NCBI GenBank assembly: GCA_001637315.1
Contig: LSZA01000036.1
Coordinates: 1 to 36,780 of the forward strand
DNA length: 36,780 bases
Origin: Phormidium willei BDU 130791
GTDB taxonomy: Bacteria; Cyanobacteriota; Cyanobacteriia; Cyanobacteriales; Geitlerinemataceae
Direction of reading: 5' to 3'
The translations under genes were made by a program, and so were the position numbers. Under the pieces are notes generated by a model that saw nothing but the letters and a program-made list of their open reading frames with translations, was not told the origin of the DNA and made no database searches. Shown here piece by piece: positions 18,201-25,973 of this stretch; the stretch's first letter is position 1, and the number at the start of each line of letters is the position of its first letter.

Positions 18201-19705
18201 ATGGCATCGGCGCGATCGCCACAGAGCCAGATCTGCCGCTGCTCAAAGGCCGTTCGCCCCATCGTCAGGGTATAGGCCACATCAGCCAAATTCAGGTTGT
18301 TGTCGGTCTGCAAATGAGCCAACAGGTTCTGCTGAGCCCGTTCCAACGCTTGGGGGGTTTTGGCGCTGAGGGGCAAGAGTTGCCAAGGACGAGAGGGTCC
18401 TGATGGTAACCGTTCTGGGGCCTCTTGCAAAACCACATGGGCGTTGGTTCCGCCAATTCCCATAGCACTGACTCCCGCCCGTCGAGGGGTTTGGCCAGAC
18501 CAGGGGCTTAACTCCCGATTGACGTAAAAGGGACTGTTGGCAAAGTCAATTTGAGGGTTGGGCTGCTGAAAATGCAAACTGGGGGGCAGTTGTCGATGAT
18601 GCAATGCCAAACTGGTTTTGATCAGTCCAGCAATGCCCGCTGCTGCATCTAAATGACCGATATTGCCTTTGACAGATCCCAAGGCACAAAACTGACGCGT
18701 TGAGCTAGCAAAGGCTTGACTGAGGGCGGTCACCTCAATGGGATCTCCCAAGGCAGTTCCCGTTCCGTGGGCTTCTACATAGGACAGGCTCTCTGACTCT
18801 ACCTCCGCTAGGACCAGGGCTTGGGCGATCGCCGCCGCCTGACCTCCAACGCTGGGAGCCGTATAACCCACTTTGGCGGCCCCATCGTTACTCAGAGCCG
18901 CCCCGCGAATGACTCCATAAATGGGATCTCCATCGGCCATGGCCTCTTCTAAACGTTTCAAGACCACAATCCCGGCTCCATTACCGCCGACAGTCCCCTG
19001 AGCCTGAGCGTCAAAGGGACGACAATGGCCATCCTGAGAGAAAATCCCTCCCGGTTGGTAGCAATAACCGGCGGTTTGGGGACTATGGATAGAAACTCCC
19101 CCGGCTAAGGCTAAATCACATTGATAGGTCAGCAGACTTTGATAGGCCAAGACCGTTGCCACCAGGGAGCTAGAGCAAGCCGTTTGAACCGTGAGACTGG
19201 GTCCCGTGAGGTTGAGTTTGTAGGAGACGCGAGTGCTGAGAAAGTCCTTGTCGTTGCCCAATAGAGTTTGATAATCCCCTACGGCTGCTGTGAGGTCTGG
19301 TCGTTGCTGTAACTGGCGCCAATAGTCATTACTGCTAACACCGCCATAGACCGCCACGGAACCAGGATAGTGATTGGGGGCATAGCCAGCTCGCTCTAGG
19401 GCTTCCCAGGCCAGTTCCAAGAAAATACGCTGTTGCGGGTCCATGAGGCTGGCTTCTTTGGGGTTGTAGCCAAAGAACTGGGCATCAAAGCCGTCAATAT
19501 CGGCTAGGGGGGCGCCGGCGGGGACGTAGTTGCAATCGCGCTGTTGGGCGTCACTGACCCCAGCGGCCTGAACCTCGGCTGGCTCGAACCGGCGCACCGA
19601 CTCCACTCCGGCAGCTAGGTTTTGCCAAAATTCCTCGACGGTGTTGGCGCCGGGGAACCGCCCGGCCAGGCTAATAATGGCGATGTCGTCAGGACGATAA
19701 CTCAT
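15218..19705 (-). CDS. Type I polyketide synthase module KS-AT-KR-ACP
   Basis: 1495 aa; both ends overlap neighbours by four bases (ATGA). KS (~5-425): TACSSS with Cys177, HGTGT His313, KGNIGH His351, all present, so condensation-competent. AT (~520-830): GHSLGE Ser617 and HGFH at 713-716, which favours malonyl- over methylmalonyl-CoA. A pseudo-KR structural segment and KR follow (~930-1310): NADPH motif TGGLAGLG from Thr1133. The position of the catalytic Tyr in the YxxxN motif is His1287 (HAGAN, Asn1291 kept), so ketoreduction is doubtful and the beta-keto group may remain. The carrier domain (Ser1418) is GGHSL, PCP-like rather than the usual PKS-ACP GxDS form. The module extends the acyl-aminoacyl chain from the FAAL/NRPS protein by two carbons, giving a statine-like or beta-keto unit, and passes it to the Gly NRPS. 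Confidence 0.93.
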   Translation of the reverse strand: MSYRPDDIAIISLAGRFPGANTVEEFWQNLAAGVESVRRFEPAEVQAAGVSDAQQRDCNYVPAGAPLADIDGFDAQFFGYNPKEASLMDPQQRIFLELAWEALERAGYAPNHYPGSVAVYGGVSSNDYWRQLQQRPDLTAAVGDYQTLLGNDKDFLSTRVSYKLNLTGPSLTVQTACSSSLVATVLAYQSLLTYQCDLALAGGVSIHSPQTAGYCYQPGGIFSQDGHCRPFDAQAQGTVGGNGAGIVVLKRLEEAMADGDPIYGVIRGAALSNDGAAKVGYTAPSVGGQAAAIAQALVLAEVESESLSYVEAHGTGTALGDPIEVTALSQAFASSTRQFCALGSVKGNIGHLDAAAGIAGLIKTSLALHHRQLPPSLHFQQPNPQIDFANSPFYVNRELSPWSGQTPRRAGVSAMGIGGTNAHVVLQEAPERLPSGPSRPWQLLPLSAKTPQALERAQQNLLAHLQTDNNLNLADVAYTLTMGRTAFEQRQIWLCGDRADAITQLQATAPTPIPTQERVSIAFLCPGQGSQSVDMARELYEQEPRFREVVDDCCEQLWQREGLDLRSHLYPDHPGSETAPQLNDTALAQPALFVIDYALAQLWLTWSIEPQALLGHSLGEYVAACLAGVFSLADALTLVTRRGQLMQGMPPGRMLSVPLAAEDLAPYLGDEVWLAVHNGPKLSALSGTPLAIAELEARFQAEGLPYRLLKTSHGFHCPLMAAAREPLMDLLRQMSLQAPQRPLLSNVTGTWLTADQAQNPDYWAEQLSQPVRFHQGLQTLLREQPTVLLEVGPGQTLTSLARQQSQTPVYPSLTHAKATDSDLAQLLQSVGQLWLRGATVNWTAFWAGQQRRREVLPTYPFERQRYWLEAPSSRRSQPLPSPDPSEKRLPIDQWFYSPSWSRAPQLEPPSDLQGQTWVLFLEGELFIALKHHLEAVGAEVILVQPAAEFAHQDWGYCLNPEQPEDYRRLVRSLLEHHSYPDTIVQGWSLTAPTAQEMTLDRGVYTALYLSQALADLPDPLTLWCLTHGVHDITGSEPLSPQQAPLVGASLAIAQDLSHLNCHALDLSLPDKATQEDWNALAENLVRELAHQPTEPWLAHRGGHRWLPGFLPSPLPTVAEYPKRLRPGGVYLITGGLAGLGPALAESLWQSVGAKLAFLEAEPLPPEDSLAADETAKKKYQARQRLEALGAEVFVVVAKGQDCSSLEAALTAIEAHFGGLHGVLHTAETTAEASFRPLGQTRKEDCQWQFAPKVMGLPPLAQALAGRSLDLVLVQSSIASQLGGFLAHAGANWFVDAYVQAQNRRQSTPWLAVNWEGWRFWESPSQATATLSPEEGQETLRRILNQTHLSQVVVSSQELTARLHQVHHRQRARTQDKSAPPRDSASSSIEQTVMAIWQDLLGLDAIDPHQTFLELGGHSLLAVQAISRIRDVFDLELPLRILLIEQPTVAGLAAAIAERLQTQSPEEDADLAVVQDLLDDFQDLSPDDLDELLTHQ

Positions 19706-22700
19706 GATTGATGACGGGACAGTTGCAGTTTGCGCCGTTGTAGAGCAGCTTTTTGTCGTTGACCCCGGACTTTGGCCGCGTTGGCATCATGGGCATTGTC
19801 AGAGGGGTCTGGGGAGGAGTCCAAGGCGGCCGCTAGGGCGGCAATGGTGGGATAGCGGAATAAATCCATCAGGGCCAGGGAGCAGTTCAATTGCTGTTGC
19901 AGCCGTTGGTGAACTTCGGCCAGGAGCAGGGAATGACCGCCCAGGTCGAAAAAGTTGTCCTGAAGTCCCACCTGGTCGATTTCGAGAACGTCCTGCCAAA
20001 TCTGAGCCAGGGTTCGTTCTAATTGCCCTTGGGGTGCTAGATAGGGGGTTGAGAGTTGCGGGCGATCGCCTCCAGGGGTCGGTAAGGCCCGGCGATCGAC
20101 TTTGCCATTCACGGTTAAAGGCAGTTCCTTGAGGGAGATAAACACCGCTGGAATCATGATGTCAGGCAGGTGCTGACTCAACTGAGTGCGCAGGGAACCG
20201 AGATCACAAGTGCCTTCAGGAACCACATAGGCCAACAACCGCTTCGCTCCAGCTTCTGTGGTTTCGGTGAGGACCAGGGCCTCGCGAATCCCTGTTTGTT
20301 GCCGGATGACCGCTTCAATTTCTCCGAGTTCGATGCGATGGCCCCGTAGCTTCACTTGGCGATCGCAGCGACCGAGACAGTCCAGGCGACCATCGGCTCC
20401 ATAGCGGGCCAGATCGCCGGTTTTATAGAGTCGCGATCGCCCATCATCAAAGGGATTGGCAATAAACCGCTCTTGGGTCAGATCCGGCCGCCCCCAATAG
20501 CCTCGGGCCACCCCAGCTCCGCCGATATAGAGTTCGCCCACGACGCCGATGGGAACCGGTTGCAGTTGGCTATCGAGGACATAAAGCTGGGTGTTGAATA
20601 TAGGACGACCAATGGCCACTCGTCCTGAATCTGGATCTTGGTCTGTTACGGTATGAACACAGCACCCGACGACGGTTTCCGTGGGACCATATTCGTTAAT
20701 CAGTTGTGTTGTTGGTGCGCGATCGCGCCAGGGACGCAGCCGCTCAGCCGCTAAATTTTCGCCGCCAATAATGAAGGCATGAGTGCAATGGGCCAACTCG
20801 TCAGGGGTCAGTTGTTGACTCAGTAAGTCCAGTTGAGCTGGGGTGATTTTAATCAGACTTTGACCGGGACGGCGACGCAGGCCCCGCACCAGGGCCTCAA
20901 GACCCCAGCTTTCGGGCAGCAGTTCTACGGTTTGTCCCGCCAGTAGGGGAGCCAGGAGACTGGTGAGGGTCATGTCAAAGGAGATCGAGGAATGCACCAG
21001 CGTGCCTTGACCGCGATCGAGGGGATAGGCCCGTTGACACCAGGTGAGATAGTTGACGAGGCCCCGCTGTTCGATGGCAACGCCTTTGGGCTGTCCCGTG
21101 GAACCGGAGGTATAGATGACATAGGCCAAATCCTTGAGGCTACCGCTCGGCTGAGGGTTCTCGTCTGAGGCGCTCTCAATGGCCCCGGCGCGATGGTCTA
21201 GGTTCAGGGCAATTGACCCGAGACCTGGACAGGACTCGCTCAAATCGTCCAGGACTGAACTGTTGGTGAGGCAATGGGTGATTTGGCTATCGCCCATCAT
21301 GGTACTGAGCCGTTGGGGGGGATAACTGGGGTCGAGAGGAACGTAGGCCCGTCGGGTTTTCAAGACCGCCAGTAGGGCCACCAGGAGTTGGGGCGATCGC
21401 GGCAGGCAAATGCCAATTAAGGGATGGTCTCCTAATCCTTGCTGTTGCAGCCAATGAGCTAGTTGATTGGCCTGTTGGTTCAACTGCTGATAGGTCAGGG
21501 CCACGGCCTCGGAGTCCTCGGGGTCATAGCGCAGGGCCACAGCCTCGGGGGTACGCTGCACTTGGGCTTCAAAGAGCTGTTGCACCGGTTGATCAGGAAT
21601 GGCCGTGTCAGTTTGATTCCAATCCTCTAGGATCTGTTGCCGTTCGGAGTCGCTCAACAGGGGTAACTGACTCAAGGGACAATCGGGGTTGGCTACAATT
21701 CCCGCCAATAGGGTTTGGAAGTGACGAATCATGGCCTGGACGGTTTCCGGGCTGAAGCGATCGCGATTGTATTCCCAGTCCCCTTGAATGCCTTGACCCT
21801 GGTCAATCAGGGACAAGGTGAGATCAAATTTGGCGGTGTTGGTATTAACCCGGCTTAGGTGGACGGTGGCGTCGGGCCAAGTGAGCTGGCGAGGGAATTG
21901 TTGCAGGTCAAACATGACCTGTACGAGAGGGCTATAACTGGCATCCCGCTCCGGTTGCAGGGTTTCGACTAGGGTTTGAAAGGGCAGTTGGGCATGGCGA
22001 TAGGCATCGAGCGCCACCTGCCGCACCTGTCGTAGGTAGTCGCGAAAGCTCAGTTCGGGATCAGCTTGACTGCGCAACACCAGGGTATTGATATCACAGC
22101 CGATGCCTTGGCAGGACGGGCTCTCTCGCCAGGGAGCGCCGACGAGTAGGTCGGTTTGACCGCTATAGCGATAGAGCCAGGTTTTAAAGGCGGCCAACAG
22201 CACCATAAACAGGGTGACGCCTTCGTCTTGGGCAAGCTGTTGTAAGGCATCGACTTGGTCTAAGGGCAGTTCCAGGGACTCGTGAGCGCCATGAAAGCGT
22301 TGCACGGCGGGCCGTGGCTTGTCGCTGGGTAACTCCAATACAGGCAGTTCGCCGGCCAGGTGTTGTCGCCAATAGTTCAGTTGGCGATCGCCGATGGGCG
22401 ATCGCGTGTCTGGGGATGGGGGCAGAATGGGGACGATGGAGGCCATGGTGTCATCCCCGAGGCGCTGTTGGTACTCCCTCGTTAACTCCCGGAAGAATTG
22501 GGCGGCGGAACGACCGTCAAAAATTAGGTGGTGAATGACGAGTAGTAACCGCTGGTGCTGGTCACTAAGCTGATAGCATCCTAGTCGCCACAGGGGGGCT
22601 TGGCTGAGATCAAAGGGCTGTTGGGCCAAGGTTTGACTTTCGGCGTCGAGCTGGCTGGGCTGCGATCGCAGGTCAACATCAGTCCAGGGCAGGTCTAGGG

Positions 22701-25020
22701 TTGGGCAAGCCACTAGCTGGGAACTGCCCTGGGGCCAATAACTACGCAGCAAGGGATGACCCTGGGCGATGGCCGCTAGGCTCTCTCGCAGTCGCACTGA
22801 GTCAACAGTCCCTTGGATATCCAGGGCAATGGCAATGGTATAGGCGGCACTGTCGGGTTGGAGTTGATGCAGAAAGGCAATTTGTTGCTGACTCGGGGTT
22901 AGGGGAAACTCTCGCGTGGCGGCGTTGGTGGTCTCAGGGGCCGTCTTAGAGACATTGTTCTCGGGCTGGTCCAGTTGGTCTAGGAGTTGTTGCACCAGGC
23001 GATCGCCGCTCATGTTGTCAAAGAAGTCTGCGATGGGCAGATCGATGGCTAAATCCCGCTGAATGGCGTTTTTGAGATCCATCACCCGCAGAGAATCCAA
23101 CCCCAAGGCCGTCAGGGGTAGCTCCCAGTCCACTATGGAAGCTGCAACGTCCAAAGACTGGGCAATTTGCTGTTGTAGCCATTGGCGTAGCTGCGATCGC
23201 CGTTGCTCAGGGTCTCGGGACAGAAGCTGTTGACGGCTGATGGCCGCCCCGGCCATCATGTCCGAGTCCGCTTGAGCCAATCGACTTTGGCCCAGTTGCG
23301 AGAGGGTTCCTTGTCGATAGGCCTGGCGACAGGCGCGACGTTGAATCTTGCCACTGGTAGTTTTGGGCAGGGTTCCCGGTTTGATGAGCACCACGTCATA
23401 GACGTCCACCTCATGACTGGCGGCAACGGCCTCGCGGATGGCGTTCATCACCGGCGGTAACTCAGGCTTCTGGCGAAAGTCCAGTTCCTGCACAATCACC
23501 AGCCGCTCCTGTCCAGCTACGGGAACGGTCAACGCGGCACTTCCCCCCAGGCGTAAGGTCTCATGACTGGTTTCGGCGGTCTGTTCTAAGTCCTGGGGAT
23601 AGAGGTTCCGACCGCGCAGGATGATGACATCTTTCAAGCGACCGGTGACAAAAAGTTGACCCTGGTGCAATAGGCCTAAATCTCCCGTGCGCAAAAATGG
23701 TCCCTGGCCACTATCCCGGAGATAAGCGCCAAAGGTCTCCTCACTGGCCGAGGGGTTCTGCCAATAGCCTTGTCCCACACTGGGTCCCTTGACCCAAATT
23801 TCCCCAACGGTTCCTGCTGCACAGGATTGATGGGTTTGGGGGTTGACAATTACCACGGTTTGCCTCTCTAGGGAGATGCCGCTACTGACTAAGGCTTGAC
23901 CCGCTTCGTTGGGATCCTCGGGGGCTAAGGAACTGGCCTGATGCTGTTCAAGGTCTTGACGGCGCACTCGATGGACGCGCGGGGGTTGATGTAGTGGAGT
24001 TCCGGAGACCATTAGGGTTCCTTCGGCCAGACCATAGCAGGGGTAGAAGGCTTTGTCGTGGAAGCCACAGGGGGCAAATGCGTCTCGAAACCGTTCTAAG
24101 GTTGAGGCCCGCACGGGTTCAGCGCCGTTGAAGGCTACCTGCCAATGGGTAAGATCAAGGGTCTGTCTCTGTTCGGCACTAATTTTGTCGACGCAGAGGT
24201 CGTAGGCGAAGTTGGGGGCGCCGCTGGTGGTGGCCTGGTAGTCGGAGATGGCTTTGAGCCAGCGATAGGGACGTTGAAGGAAGGCGACGGGGGACATGAG
24301 AACGCAGGGAAACCCGCCGTAAAGCGGTTGCAAGATGCCGCCGATGAGTCCCATGTCATGGTACAGGGGTAGCCAGGAGACGAAGCAACTCTGGGGGGAA
24401 TGGCCCATCATGCGATAGGTTTCTTGGGCGTTATGAAGGAGATTGCCATGGGTGAGCATGACTCCTTTAGGACGACCGGTAGACCCGGAGGTATATTGCA
24501 GAAAGGCGAGGGTGTCTGAGTTAATATCCGGTGGCTGCCATTGGTCGCCCAGAGCTGGATTGAGACTATCGGTGGCGAGCCATTGTTGAATGGTATGTTG
24601 CCCCATGAGCTGTTGCAGTTTGGGCAACATGGCTTGGTTGGTTAGGGCAATTTTGGGGTCGGCATCTTGGGCAATGCTGAGAATGCGCGGGGTTTTGCGA
24701 GCATTTTGGGGTGGATAGGCGGGGACGGCTACGACGCCGGCGTAGAGACAGCCGAGGAAGGCGGCGAGATAGTCGAGTCCGGCGGGGTATAGCAGTAAAG
24801 CTCGTTCTCCGCTGAGTCCCAGGGCCTGCAGGTGAGCGGCAATGGTGCGACTGTGATGGTCGAGGTCACCGTAGGTCCAGGAGTTGGCGGCCAGTTCTCC
24901 GTCTTGAAGAAAGGTGAAGGCGGTTTGGTTGGGCCGGTGAGAGGCTTGATGGCGCAGGTGTGCGACCCAGGTGTCCTTGTTTGGGGGCAAAGACCATGGG
25001 GAGGAGGACAGGTCGGTCAT
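19702..25020 (-). CDS. Loading protein: fatty acyl-AMP ligase-ACP fused to NRPS C-A-PCP
   Basis: 1772 aa; first gene of the biosynthetic operon. Residues ~1-590 are a FAAL (ALLLYPAGLDY, FLGCLYAGVVAVPAYPP, AMP-binding YTSGSTG at ~176), which activates a free fatty acid and passes it to the ACP (GLDSL, Ser643) without CoA. Then C (~690-1120; HHLIFDG, His830/His831/Asp835), which acylates the first amino acid; A (~1150-1630; YTSGSTG, NEYGPTE); PCP (GGHSL, Ser1697). Pocket residues D-M-T-K-I-G-E-V-G match the Asn-type code except M for L; Asp is the alternative. The protein therefore makes an N-acyl-Asx thioester, the lipid head of the product, for the PKS module. The start is ATG 25020 and no other start fits the family N-terminus better. 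Chain length of the fatty acid cannot be predicted. Confidence 0.93.
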   Translation of the reverse strand: MTDLSSSPWSLPPNKDTWVAHLRHQASHRPNQTAFTFLQDGELAANSWTYGDLDHHSRTIAAHLQALGLSGERALLLYPAGLDYLAAFLGCLYAGVVAVPAYPPQNARKTPRILSIAQDADPKIALTNQAMLPKLQQLMGQHTIQQWLATDSLNPALGDQWQPPDINSDTLAFLQYTSGSTGRPKGVMLTHGNLLHNAQETYRMMGHSPQSCFVSWLPLYHDMGLIGGILQPLYGGFPCVLMSPVAFLQRPYRWLKAISDYQATTSGAPNFAYDLCVDKISAEQRQTLDLTHWQVAFNGAEPVRASTLERFRDAFAPCGFHDKAFYPCYGLAEGTLMVSGTPLHQPPRVHRVRRQDLEQHQASSLAPEDPNEAGQALVSSGISLERQTVVIVNPQTHQSCAAGTVGEIWVKGPSVGQGYWQNPSASEETFGAYLRDSGQGPFLRTGDLGLLHQGQLFVTGRLKDVIILRGRNLYPQDLEQTAETSHETLRLGGSAALTVPVAGQERLVIVQELDFRQKPELPPVMNAIREAVAASHEVDVYDVVLIKPGTLPKTTSGKIQRRACRQAYRQGTLSQLGQSRLAQADSDMMAGAAISRQQLLSRDPEQRRSQLRQWLQQQIAQSLDVAASIVDWELPLTALGLDSLRVMDLKNAIQRDLAIDLPIADFFDNMSGDRLVQQLLDQLDQPENNVSKTAPETTNAATREFPLTPSQQQIAFLHQLQPDSAAYTIAIALDIQGTVDSVRLRESLAAIAQGHPLLRSYWPQGSSQLVACPTLDLPWTDVDLRSQPSQLDAESQTLAQQPFDLSQAPLWRLGCYQLSDQHQRLLLVIHHLIFDGRSAAQFFRELTREYQQRLGDDTMASIVPILPPSPDTRSPIGDRQLNYWRQHLAGELPVLELPSDKPRPAVQRFHGAHESLELPLDQVDALQQLAQDEGVTLFMVLLAAFKTWLYRYSGQTDLLVGAPWRESPSCQGIGCDINTLVLRSQADPELSFRDYLRQVRQVALDAYRHAQLPFQTLVETLQPERDASYSPLVQVMFDLQQFPRQLTWPDATVHLSRVNTNTAKFDLTLSLIDQGQGIQGDWEYNRDRFSPETVQAMIRHFQTLLAGIVANPDCPLSQLPLLSDSERQQILEDWNQTDTAIPDQPVQQLFEAQVQRTPEAVALRYDPEDSEAVALTYQQLNQQANQLAHWLQQQGLGDHPLIGICLPRSPQLLVALLAVLKTRRAYVPLDPSYPPQRLSTMMGDSQITHCLTNSSVLDDLSESCPGLGSIALNLDHRAGAIESASDENPQPSGSLKDLAYVIYTSGSTGQPKGVAIEQRGLVNYLTWCQRAYPLDRGQGTLVHSSISFDMTLTSLLAPLLAGQTVELLPESWGLEALVRGLRRRPGQSLIKITPAQLDLLSQQLTPDELAHCTHAFIIGGENLAAERLRPWRDRAPTTQLINEYGPTETVVGCCVHTVTDQDPDSGRVAIGRPIFNTQLYVLDSQLQPVPIGVVGELYIGGAGVARGYWGRPDLTQERFIANPFDDGRSRLYKTGDLARYGADGRLDCLGRCDRQVKLRGHRIELGEIEAVIRQQTGIREALVLTETTEAGAKRLLAYVVPEGTCDLGSLRTQLSQHLPDIMIPAVFISLKELPLTVNGKVDRRALPTPGGDRPQLSTPYLAPQGQLERTLAQIWQDVLEIDQVGLQDNFFDLGGHSLLLAEVHQRLQQQLNCSLALMDLFRYPTIAALAAALDSSPDPSDNAHDANAAKVRGQRQKAALQRRKLQLSRHQS

Positions 25021-25674
25021 GGTAGATGGTCGGGATAGGATGGGTTGCGATGGTTGGGGAGGATTTATTAATCGTTCAGGGTGAGTTGTTGACAGAGACT
25101 AAGTTGGGGGCGTCCTTGATAGGACACCGGTATCTGGGCAACAGGATTTGGGTGATACTGGGGCGACGACTCGCTAGAAGTCTTGTGATGGAAGGTTGAG
25201 ACGGCTGGGCTAGATTCTCTGTCGTCGCGTCTGATGCAGGGTTAAACTGCATCGTTAAGGCCATCTGGCTCTGGGATTCCCCGCTAGGGGTAGTTGAAAT
25301 TTAACAAAAATCTTTATCAACAAGGATTAAATCATACCCCCTAAGCGATCGCAAGGCTCTTGCAAGATATTTTTAGTTAGAAGATTCCAGGGAACTGTGG
25401 GGAGTGAGCGGCTAGGGAATCATCAAGTTGGGCTGGGGCGATCGCCGGATTTGGAGGATAGACCCCAGTCTATGTCAGGTTTTTTTGATGATTCATGCTT
25501 GAGGTTTAGAGGGAAGGAGTGACCCTGTCAAGCTCCGATTTCGAGCCGTCAAACTGAGTCGAGTGGCTTTTTTTATTTGATACACTGATACTTTTATTTC
25601 TAAAAAATCAGCAAAAACTATCTTAGTCTGTAATTAAATGAGAGATAAACTCCAGAACATCCCCCAGTAGGGTA

Positions 25675-25703
25675 TTGACATATTGTATTTTTTGTAGTAT
25701 TAG
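25675..25703 (+). promoter_or_regulatory. Possible upstream promoter of the receptor operon
   Basis: TTGACA at 25675-25680, spacer of 17, then TATTAG at 25698-25703 (four of six matches to the -10). It points towards the TonB-dependent receptor and lies 75 bases upstream of a better candidate. No experimental support. Confidence 0.3.
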
Positions 25704-25749
25704 GGGGTGATATTCTGGACATGAGAAAAAATATTTCCAGGATTGAGAC

Positions 25750-25778
25750 TTGACAAGCCCCCAAGAGCCATCTTTAAT
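25750..25778 (+). promoter_or_regulatory. Sigma70-type promoter for the TonB-dependent receptor operon
   Basis: TTGACA (25750-25755), spacer of exactly 17, TTTAAT (25773-25778; five of six). Transcription would start near 25785, leaving a 5' leader of about 190 bases before the receptor ATG at 25974. This is the best promoter match in the divergent region. Confidence 0.5.
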
Positions 25779-25871
25779 GAAACCTATTCTTGTTTAGAGC
25801 AATTGTGGTTTTTCGCTTTGATGTCGGCGATCGCCACAGTTAATAAAAGAGATTCCTTATAACGACTCAGG

Positions 25872-25889
25872 TCGCCCTTGTGGGGGCGA
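25872..25889 (+). other. Small GC-rich hairpin in the receptor mRNA leader
   Basis: TCGCCC and GGGCGA form a 6-bp stem around the loop TTGTGG, downstream of the promoter and about 85 bases before the receptor start. There is no T-run after it, so it is not a plain terminator. It could be an RNA-level control element or chance. Confidence 0.3.
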
Positions 25890-25973
25890 TCTCGATTGGG
25901 GTGCCGTTGGGCGAATGTTGATTTGCCCAACGCCGCTTCCGAATCATTGACCTTAACCTGGTGTGTGGAGACG

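Larger units (their letters stand above)
25021..25973. other. Divergent regulatory intergenic region
   Basis: About 950 bases without a convincing gene between the divergently transcribed biosynthetic and transport operons. The centre (25280-25720) is clearly AT-richer than the genes. Plus-strand promoter candidates are listed separately. For the minus-strand operon the best -10 is TATGAT read on the minus strand at 25336-25331, but no good -35 lies at the right distance. That would suit an activator-dependent promoter, though it is only suggestive. A direct repeat TGATACACTGATAC sits at 25578-25591. I see no convincing 19-bp Fur palindrome. A 62-codon minus-strand frame (25264-25076) has no recognisable features and was not called. 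Confidence 0.6.

Noticed and set aside
25076..25264. 62-codon minus-strand frame just upstream of the FAAL gene
   Set aside because: No ribosome-binding site, domain or signal recognised; composition looks random and it lies in the regulatory region.
25878..25973. N-terminal extension of the TonB-dependent receptor
   Set aside because: ATG 25974 has GGAG before it and starts a clean signal peptide; the extension would precede and disrupt it.
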